Shown here: positions 1-4,328 of the stretch, piece by piece
How positions within the stretch are numbered: the stretch's first letter is position 1
Layout: each line of letters starts with the position of its first letter
Source: Anaerolineales bacterium
Lineage (GTDB): Bacteria; Chloroflexota; Anaerolineae; Anaerolineales; Villigracilaceae
Assembly: GCA_025938055.1 (NCBI GenBank)
Contig: JAICQC010000280.1
Location: 1-6,188 of the forward strand
Length of the DNA stretch: 6,188 bases
Reading direction: 5' to 3'
Notes under the pieces: model-generated
The model's database searches: none
Told to the model about the DNA's origin: nothing
The model's input: the letters and a program-made list of their open reading frames with translations, nothing else
Translations under genes and position numbers: made by a program

Positions 1-21
1 ACAGGTCTGCGTAGGACCTGT
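1..21. repeat. Short inverted repeat at the left edge (ACAGGTC / GACCTGT)
   Basis: ACAGGTC at 1-7 is the exact reverse complement of GACCTGT at 15-21, with a 7-nt spacer. It starts at the first base of the window, so it may continue to the left. The core is shared with the repeats at 6053-6114, which suggests one family of intergenic elements. There is no T-run on either side, so it is not a classical terminator. Confidence 0.5.
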
Positions 22-43
22 CCCATAAGTGAGGAGATGGTAC

Positions 44-104
44 ACCTTGCGAAGGTTGGTGGAAAGCATCTACTTGTTTCCGAGCAACCTTCGCAAGGTT
101 TTTT
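44..104 (+). terminator. 15-bp inverted repeat with a plus-strand T-run downstream of the MFS gene
   Basis: ACCTTGCGAAGGTTG (44-58) and CAACCTTCGCAAGGT (85-99) are perfect reverse complements around a 26-nt loop. TTTTTT follows at 99-104, giving a terminator-like shape on the plus strand. Each arm is also nearly self-complementary (AACCTT, CGC, AAGGTT), so small hairpins can form within one arm. The nearest gene, the MFS transporter ending at 111, runs on the minus strand and meets no T-run beyond the hairpin. The element may serve a plus-strand gene to the left, or be a mobile or dispersed intergenic repeat that blocks transcripts from one side. Confidence 0.5.
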
Positions 105-110
105 ACAAAG

Positions 111-1355
111 TTAATCAGCAGCGGCTGGCTCGATGGCGGGTGCCGGGGAGCGATGGACTTTGTTGAGAACGATAAAGCCCAGGGTTGCCAGCATGCCGAC
201 CAGTCCGCAGAATGCCCAGAGCAAGTTTGGGTTTGCACTGTCCAGCATCAATCCGGCGAAGAACGGTCCCACCGTAAATGAAATGCTCCACGAAAGACCG
301 GAGACTGCCATGTATCGTCCACGCATCTGCTCGGGCGCAAAGCTTGCCACCAGGGATTGCTGGAACGGCGTGACGACCATTTCACCGATCGTGATGATGA
401 TCATGGCGACGACGAAGAGGGCAAATGTTGGGACGAACCCGTACATGGCAAAACCGACCGCGTACAGCAGCGAACCGGCTGCCATCATCAGCATGGGGCG
501 ATATTTTTCGAGCCGGCGCGTCACCCAGAACTGGAACAGGACCACGATCATGGCGTTGATGCTAATCAGCCAGCCATATCGAATTTCGGGCAGCCCGTGC
601 TGGTCACGCAGGAAGACGCCGAGGGTTGAGTTCATGTTCATGTACACAAGCGTCATCATCACAGTCACACCGATGAACGCCAGGAAGGGAGTGTCTTTGA
701 AGACCCGCCCATAGCCAGCAAAGGTCTGCTTCATTGTCTCTGGCTTGGTGTGCGGAAGCGCCTGTGGTTTTGTTTCGGGCAGCGCGAGGAGCACAATCGC
801 CGCGCTGATCAGGCTAATGACCGCGTCCACGATGAAGAGCGTGAGATAAGAGTTGGCGATCAGCAGACCCGCGATCGGAGGGGCGATGATGACGGCAAGG
901 TTGAAGACCACGCGGATGATGCCATAGCCTTCGGCGCGTTTGTCAGGCGGCAGAAGGTCAGCGACCACCGCTTCGTGAGCGGGGTGACCAATACTGGAGA
1001 GCGTGCCAACGATCGCCACCACGCCGATGAAGATTCCCAGCGACGGCGCAAAGCCCATCCCCAGCGCGCTGAGCGAGGAGAGGACCAGGCTGAAGATGAT
1101 CACAGACTTGCGTCCCATGCGGTCCGCGATCGCGCCACCGAGGGCGCTCCCCACCATCCCCGAAACCGAAAAGACCGCGAAGAGGATGCCCACCGTGGAC
1201 ATTCCAATATCGAATTTCTGGGTGAGGTAGAGCGCAAAGAACGGATAGAGCATGAACCCGCCAAGACGGTCGATGAATACAATGATGTTGTAGATCCAGA
1301 ATGCGCGCGGGTATTCATGATAGATTTTTCTAGGCTTTCCAAGTAAATTATTCAT
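111..1355 (-). CDS. MFS family transporter, probable drug/small-molecule exporter (DHA1-like)
   Basis: A 414-residue inner-membrane protein of about 12 hydrophobic segments, the usual length for the 12-helix Major Facilitator Superfamily. The loop after helix 2 carries motif A (GGAIADRMGRK, residues 73-83). Helix 5 (about 147-166, with APPIAGLL) resembles the antiporter motif C region. A polar central loop (about 193-215, rich in P, K and T) divides the halves, and the second half has a membrane-buried acidic residue at E325 followed by RGRYMA at 345-350. These points favour a proton-driven exporter; the substrate cannot be read. The start is ATG at 1355-1353, preceded by GGAGAAG (1363-1357), a close but workable Shine-Dalgarno sequence. 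It is separated from the small gene upstream by 200 bp holding a possible regulatory leader. The MFS assignment is firm, the exporter role likely, and a specific drug unknown. Confidence 0.93.
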   Translation of the reverse strand: MNNLLGKPRKIYHEYPRAFWIYNIIVFIDRLGGFMLYPFFALYLTQKFDIGMSTVGILFAVFSVSGMVGSALGGAIADRMGRKSVIIFSLVLSSLSALGMGFAPSLGIFIGVVAIVGTLSSIGHPAHEAVVADLLPPDKRAEGYGIIRVVFNLAVIIAPPIAGLLIANSYLTLFIVDAVISLISAAIVLLALPETKPQALPHTKPETMKQTFAGYGRVFKDTPFLAFIGVTVMMTLVYMNMNSTLGVFLRDQHGLPEIRYGWLISINAMIVVLFQFWVTRRLEKYRPMLMMAAGSLLYAVGFAMYGFVPTFALFVVAMIIITIGEMVVTPFQQSLVASFAPEQMRGRYMAVSGLSWSISFTVGPFFAGLMLDSANPNLLWAFCGLVGMLATLGFIVLNKVHRSPAPAIEPAAAD

Positions 1356-1375
1356 TCTTCTCCGAACTGGGTAGA

Positions 1376-1397
1376 TGAACCTTACTCTGCAGGTTCA
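1376..1397 (-). promoter_or_regulatory. Leader hairpin 2 upstream of the MFS gene
   Basis: In the mRNA sense, TGAACCT (1397-1391) pairs with AGGTTCA (1382-1376) around an 8-nt loop, a perfect 7-bp stem ending 12 nt before the MFS Shine-Dalgarno sequence. The left arm lies inside the last codons of the short upstream reading frame, and the right arm begins at the last base of its stop codon. The segment AAGGTTC (1383-1377) can alternatively pair with GAACCTT at 1431-1425, so two mutually exclusive folds exist. A regulatory role is inference. Confidence 0.35.
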
Positions 1398-1438
1398 CTC
1401 TCTTGTTTTGCTCCGGTAACGATAAAAGGTTCCTTCAT
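1382..1438 (-). CDS. Candidate 18-residue leader peptide upstream of the MFS gene
   Basis: A reading frame of 18 codons plus TAA, starting with ATG at 1438-1436 and encoding MKEPFIVTGAKQESEPAE. GGGGGAG (1449-1443) sits 4 nt ahead of the ATG, as good a ribosome site as that of the MFS gene, which starts 26 nt after the stop codon. The peptide has no membrane segment and no run of one amino acid as in amino-acid attenuators, but GAA-CCT (Glu-Pro) occurs twice, at codons 3-4 and 15-16. Both copies can pair with the same downstream AAGGTTC. A leader peptide that senses translation, as known for some resistance genes, is one explanation. Chance is the other, since frames this short are common. No homologue is recognised. 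Confidence 0.35.
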   Translation of the reverse strand: MKEPFIVTGAKQESEPAE

Positions 1439-1466
1439 AAAACTCCCCCGGCGATAGGAGAGTTTT
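1439..1466 (-). promoter_or_regulatory. Leader hairpin 1 covering the leader-peptide ribosome site; alternatively a weak terminator
   Basis: In the mRNA sense, 1466-1456 (AAAACTCTCCT) pairs with 1449-1439 (GGGGGAGTTTT) in an 11-bp stem with two G-U pairs and a 6-nt loop. The right arm is the Shine-Dalgarno stretch of the 18-codon frame, so the hairpin would hide it. The stem ends in TTTT on the minus strand and TTTTT on the plus strand, so it could instead be a weak two-way terminator for the regulator/small-protein transcript. Sequence alone does not decide between these. Confidence 0.4.
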
Positions 1467-1504
1467 TACCGTCCCTGTGGACAGCATGGTCAGATGGACA
1501 GACC

Positions 1505-1541
1505 TCACATGCGTAGCGATGAAGATTCGCTACGCATGTGA
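1505..1541. repeat. 15-bp perfect inverted repeat after the small gene
   Basis: TCACATGCGTAGCGA (1505-1519) and TCGCTACGCATGTGA (1527-1541) are exact reverse complements around a 7-nt loop, starting 14 nt beyond the stop codon of the 80-residue protein. No T-run follows on either strand, so it is not a classical intrinsic terminator. It could protect the 3' end of the transcript, or be an intergenic repeat of the same sort as those at the window edges. The remainder of the gap (1467-1504) shows no convincing promoter for the MFS gene. Confidence 0.55.
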
Positions 1542-1555
1542 CCAGATTGTGCTGA

Positions 1556-1798
1556 TTAATGGGCGAAGCTTCCAGTTGTCCTTTTGCTGCAATCTATGGT
1601 GGGAACTTCATAGCGCCTGCGAAGCTGTTTGCCGGTCGAGATCATCCAGTTTGCAAAGTTGAACATCCTGCGCTCGAACCAGCCGGGGCGATACACACGG
1701 GACTTGACGGCAATCTTTTCCAAACGAATTTGTTCTGCTTGTTCCAATATATCCTGACGGTGATATTCCGCCATAAAATCATTATGCCAGTTATTCAT
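1556..1798 (-). CDS. Small conserved-looking protein of unknown function, second gene of the regulator operon
   Basis: Eighty residues with no enzyme motif that I recognise. Residues 5-33 are rich in E, Q, R and K and look like a long polar helix. After RVYRPGW (34-40) comes a second stretch (about 40-63) alternating aromatic or hydrophobic residues with Arg/Lys, compatible with an amphipathic helix lying on a membrane or a partner. The tail has one Cys (70) and ends in SFAH. There is no signal peptide or true membrane span. Start ATG at 1798-1796 follows AGGAG (1808-1804) with 5-nt spacing. The gene begins 23 bp after the stop codon of the ArsR-type regulator, so the two are almost certainly co-transcribed. 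From memory, similar short proteins occur in Anaerolineae, but this was not checked. Real gene: likely. Function: unknown. Confidence 0.75.
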   Translation of the reverse strand: MNNWHNDFMAEYHRQDILEQAEQIRLEKIAVKSRVYRPGWFERRMFNFANWMISTGKQLRRRYEVPTIDCSKRTTGSFAH

Positions 1799-1821
1799 CA
1801 GTACTCCTTTGGCGAAACGGC

Positions 1822-2940
1822 TTAAGAACGATCCAGTAAAAAGGCGCTGACAGCCTTGAGTGTTTTCTCGATTCGATCTCTATTAAGAATGTAAGCCTTT
1901 GCTCCGTTTGCTCTCCTTTCCTGTAAGAATCCAGCGGCAGTCAGCTGCGACAGGTATCGTGACACGCTGGGCTGGCTCAGGTTGACCACTTCCATGATCT
2001 CCTGGGAGCGCAGTTCGCCGCGTTCCGCGATCAATTGCAGGATCTGCAGGCGCGTATCATCTGCCAGCGCCGAAATCCTGGAAACAATCTCTGCCCGGTC
2101 CAACTCAGGGACGCGTATCTCTGAGCCTTCTGGCAAATGTGCACCAAAGTAGATATAAAAGGTATCCTGGATCTTGTCCGCGCGCATGTATGGACCAATG
2201 TGAGCGTTGGGGATGAAGATCAGGTCCTTCGTGTCCTGGAGCTGCTTTCCCCATTTTGATTCCCATTTGGCTTCTGAGCTGACCTCCTTGCCAGTCACGA
2301 ACTCAATGATCTCCATACGGGTCATGTCATCATAATCAATCTGGTTAAATGCCCTGGCAGATTCCTCCAGCATGGGACGGACACGGTTCCATTCTGTTTC
2401 CAGGTAATTCTTCCAGAACCAGCGGATATGCCCGGTAACCAGTTGTTTGAGCGCGGCAGGGTCGATCACATACTCATGGGCACGCGTTTCTACCTCTACA
2501 TCCGTTGCTTCATCGCCGAAACGAGATCTTAAGAACTTCACATAGTTCCTGGCGGAAGATAAAACATCATCCCAGTCGACGGGTTGGTTTTTATCTTTTT
2601 GAGCTTCTTCCGTGTGACAAGCTTCCGCATACGCTTTCAGAAGGCGCTCTCGAAAGACGGATGGGGGAGTGGCTTCAAGATCACGTAGATAGGCTTCGAA
2701 CGTCATTCCCGGTGCCTGCGGCATGATGGAATAGTGGAAGCCAATCGTCACAAGCTTGTGGCGAAAACGCTCCTCCGGGGACATTTGCAGGCGGGTCTTG
2801 GTGACCCATTCGTGGATGCCAGGTTCATCTTCGGCTTTCGAAATGAGAAGCATGCTTCCAAAGGCGTTGAGAGCGGGTTCGATCCGCACGATAGAGCTGG
2901 CTACTTTTGTTTTTTCCAAGTCAAGTACAAAGGGTGACAT
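1822..2940 (-). CDS. ArsR-type winged-helix transcriptional regulator with a long N-terminal domain
   Basis: A 372-residue cytoplasmic regulator. The DNA-binding part is C-terminal (about 288-372): ADDTRLQIL (302-310) is the typical ArsR opening, LSQPSVSRYLSQLTAAGFL (331-349) holds the recognition helix, and ERRANGAKAYILN (351-363) forms the wing. ArsR/SmtB proteins are usually about 100 residues. Here some 285 residues of mostly helical, Trp- and Glu-rich sequence precede the HTH, resembling the long DUF5937-like members, and probably carry the sensing or dimer function. The only cysteine is C108, so the Cys metal site of ArsR/CadC is absent and metal sensing is unlikely. ATG at 2940-2938 has GGAG (2951-2948) at 7-nt spacing. 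A strong promoter with an overlapping palindrome lies directly upstream, which suggests autoregulation. It is co-transcribed with the 80-residue protein. The effector is unknown. Confidence 0.88.
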   Translation of the reverse strand: MSPFVLDLEKTKVASSIVRIEPALNAFGSMLLISKAEDEPGIHEWVTKTRLQMSPEERFRHKLVTIGFHYSIMPQAPGMTFEAYLRDLEATPPSVFRERLLKAYAEACHTEEAQKDKNQPVDWDDVLSSARNYVKFLRSRFGDEATDVEVETRAHEYVIDPAALKQLVTGHIRWFWKNYLETEWNRVRPMLEESARAFNQIDYDDMTRMEIIEFVTGKEVSSEAKWESKWGKQLQDTKDLIFIPNAHIGPYMRADKIQDTFYIYFGAHLPEGSEIRVPELDRAEIVSRISALADDTRLQILQLIAERGELRSQEIMEVVNLSQPSVSRYLSQLTAAGFLQERRANGAKAYILNRDRIEKTLKAVSAFLLDRS

Positions 2941-2956
2941 ATGTTTTCTCCATTTA

Positions 2957-2982
2957 TTGAATTATTCAAAAAATTGAATAAT
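2957..2982. promoter_or_regulatory. Probable operator of the ArsR-type regulator
   Basis: ATTATTCAA (2961-2969), 4 nt, and TTGAATAAT (2974-2982) form a perfect 9-bp inverted repeat. A second, overlapping palindrome, TTGAAT-T-ATTCAA, covers 2957-2969, so three half-sites of the same word lie together. Known ArsR/SmtB/CadC operators are AT-rich palindromes built on TTCAAAT/ATTTGAA-like or TGAA/TTCA words, and this fits that shape. It begins at the predicted transcript start, where bound protein would block RNA polymerase. Confidence 0.65.
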
Positions 2983-2988
2983 GTGCAT

Positions 2989-3016
2989 ATTTTAATTACT
3001 TTTCCGATTTTGTCAA
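2989..3016 (-). promoter_or_regulatory. Sigma-70-type promoter of the regulator operon
   Basis: On the minus strand, TTGACA (3016-3011) is a perfect -35 box and TAAAAT (2994-2989) matches the -10 consensus at five of six bases, with a 16-bp spacer. The transcript should begin near 2982, giving a leader of about 42 nt that contains the palindrome and the GGAG ribosome site. The surroundings are AT-rich. The -35 box lies only 4 bp past the T-run of the preceding gene's terminator. Confidence 0.75.
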
Positions 3017-3020
3017 GAGT

Positions 3021-3056
3021 AAAATAAAAACTCCCTGCCAGATTCTGGCAGGGAGT
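3021..3056 (-). terminator. Rho-independent terminator of the zinc-ribbon/LysM gene
   Basis: A 12-bp GC-rich perfect stem (3030-3041 with 3045-3056) and a 3-nt loop are followed on the minus strand by TTTTTATTTT (3030-3021). It lies 19 bp after the stop codon at 3076. This insulates the regulator promoter from upstream transcription. Confidence 0.9.
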
Positions 3057-3075
3057 AAAGCATAAATTTACGGAT

Positions 3076-4248
3076 TTATGGAGTGGGCGTGGTCTCCGCG
3101 CCTTCAACAGTCACCCCAACCCAGGTGAACACCCGTTTCTCGCTAATAGAGCCAGCCGACTCAAAAACCGGTTGCCCCTGCTCGTCCACGCCGTTCTGAC
3201 GGACCGTCGTGACCCACCAGCGCATTACGTGTGCCAGATTATCGTTCGGGCGGAACGAAGTGGGCACGATGAATTTTGTATCCGTGACGTTCTCTGTAAT
3301 GCGGCGTGCCTGACCAGATGTGACATCCTCGATGATCACCTGGTAGGCTTCGTTCTCGCGGAGGGTGCCGATGGATGCCCACTGCAGGGTCACCACGTCG
3401 TTTGCCAGGGTGAAGGCAGCGCCATCCGCAGGCAGGAGCAGGTTCGGTGCCTGATAGGGAGGCGGCAGCGTCGCGGTGGCGGTCGGTCCGGGCGTCGCGA
3501 AGCGCTCACACAGAGGAATTACGATCGTTTGCCCAAGGAAGACTGCGTCTGTGGAGAGACCGTTATAGAACTTGATGGCATCCTGCGGCACATTATAGTT
3601 TGCAGAGATTAGCCCGAGCGTATCGTTCTCTTGCACGGTATATTGCACCTTCTCGCAGGCATTGGCAGTCTGTGTGGCTTCGTTGGGAACATCTGTGGGT
3701 GGAGGTGCAGGAGTCGATGTCGGGTAGGGGATCTTAAGTGCTTGCCCCACCGACACAAAGCACTCCGAAGACAATTGGTTTTGCACGACAATGCTCTGCA
3801 CGGAGATGCTGAAATTGGCGGCGATCACACCGCAGGTATCCCCATCGCGCACCGTGTAATCGAAGGGCGGCAGGGGCGTTTCCGTCGGGATAGAGGTGGC
3901 GGGCAGGGTTGCGGTCGTGGTGGGTGTAACCGTGCCCGTTTCTGTTGCGGTGCCTTCCGCCGTTGGATCGGTGAGCGTCGTCCCGGTGATGCCCGCCCGC
4001 AGGCTGAAATAGACAGCTGCCGCGCCGATCAGCAGGATCAGTGCCAGCGCGCCAAGAGCTGCCGGAAGGCTCAACGTGATCTCGGGCATGCGGCTCGCTT
4101 GCATACCCGTTTCCGCTTTTTTCGATTTTGTCGCGGCTTTCGCCGTGATTTCTGTGCCACAGACCAGGCAGCGTGTCGCGTTTTCGCTCAAGCGCGTGCC
4201 ACACGTTGGGCAGATCTGTGATTTTTGAGTTGAAGGTTCCTGGAGCAT
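3076..4248 (-). CDS. Membrane-anchored protein: zinc ribbon, one membrane helix, two LysM domains, C-terminal beta domain
   Basis: Counted from ATG 4248 (390 residues). CPTC and CLVC (Cys 13, 16, 27, 30) form a zinc ribbon; a Lys-rich stretch and one hydrophobic helix (57-83) follow, so the N-terminus should be cytoplasmic and the rest outside. A Thr/Pro-rich spacer (91-128) leads to LysM 1 (129-174, YTVRDGDT) and, after another Pro-rich linker, LysM 2 (199-247, YTVQENDT). Residues 264-385 look like a fibronectin-III-like beta domain. LysM domains bind N-acetylglucosamine-containing glycans such as peptidoglycan, so a wall-binding role is likely; no catalytic domain is seen. Cys139/163 and Cys198/247 could form disulfides within the LysM units. 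A GTG start at 4275 would add nine residues, but it has no ribosome site and lies upstream of the -10 box. The gene follows the ABC-F gene by about 80 bp without an obvious terminator between them. Confidence 0.88.
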   Translation of the reverse strand: MLQEPSTQKSQICPTCGTRLSENATRCLVCGTEITAKAATKSKKAETGMQASRMPEITLSLPAALGALALILLIGAAAVYFSLRAGITGTTLTDPTAEGTATETGTVTPTTTATLPATSIPTETPLPPFDYTVRDGDTCGVIAANFSISVQSIVVQNQLSSECFVSVGQALKIPYPTSTPAPPPTDVPNEATQTANACEKVQYTVQENDTLGLISANYNVPQDAIKFYNGLSTDAVFLGQTIVIPLCERFATPGPTATATLPPPYQAPNLLLPADGAAFTLANDVVTLQWASIGTLRENEAYQVIIEDVTSGQARRITENVTDTKFIVPTSFRPNDNLAHVMRWWVTTVRQNGVDEQGQPVFESAGSISEKRVFTWVGVTVEGAETTPTP

Positions 4249-4258
4249 ACGGGCGGAA

Positions 4259-4267
4259 ATTATACCA
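4259..4267 (-). promoter_or_regulatory. Extended -10 promoter just before the LysM gene
   Basis: On the minus strand, TGGTATAAT (4267-4259) is a perfect extended -10 element (TG-N-TATAAT). No good -35 box is visible (AAAATC at 17 bp), which extended -10 promoters tolerate. Transcription would begin about 4252, only a few bases before ATG 4248, so the mRNA would be leaderless or nearly so. No Shine-Dalgarno sequence precedes either candidate start, which agrees. Confidence 0.6.
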
Positions 4268-4328
4268 TTGAACACCCGGGGGATTTTACGCTCTCAGCTG
4301 GCTGGGATTCGGGCGCTTCTCCGATGTC

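Noticed and set aside
44..99. Palindromic repeats at the left edge, considered as a CRISPR array or transposon end.
   Set aside because: There is no series of direct repeats with spacers, no transposase and no target-site duplication in view.
1..114. A plus-strand frame open from the first base to TAA at 112-114, possibly the end of a gene from the left.
   Set aside because: It runs through both inverted repeats and shows no protein-like character; a chance open stretch is more likely.
750..1346. A long open frame on the plus strand (198 codons) opposite the MFS gene.
   Set aside because: Its translation is extremely rich in Arg, Asp, Glu and His with no domain-like pattern, as expected from the antisense of a membrane-protein gene. 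The MFS frame explains the region.
1347..1355. ATTATTCAT at the MFS start codon resembles one arm of the regulator's operator.
   Set aside because: It is the antisense of the Met-Asn-Asn codons; the small gene also begins with Met-Asn-Asn and gives GTTATTCAT. No second arm lies at the needed spacing.
1467..1504. A promoter for the MFS gene around TAAAAA on the minus strand (near 1470-1465).
   Set aside because: The nearest -35-like word (CTGACC) has a 19-bp spacer and poor match, so there is no real support.
3631..4221. A 196-codon plus-strand frame opposite the LysM gene.
   Set aside because: It is rich in Cys, Arg and Gly without recognisable motifs, and mirrors the Thr/Pro/Ala-rich codons of the LysM protein on the other strand.
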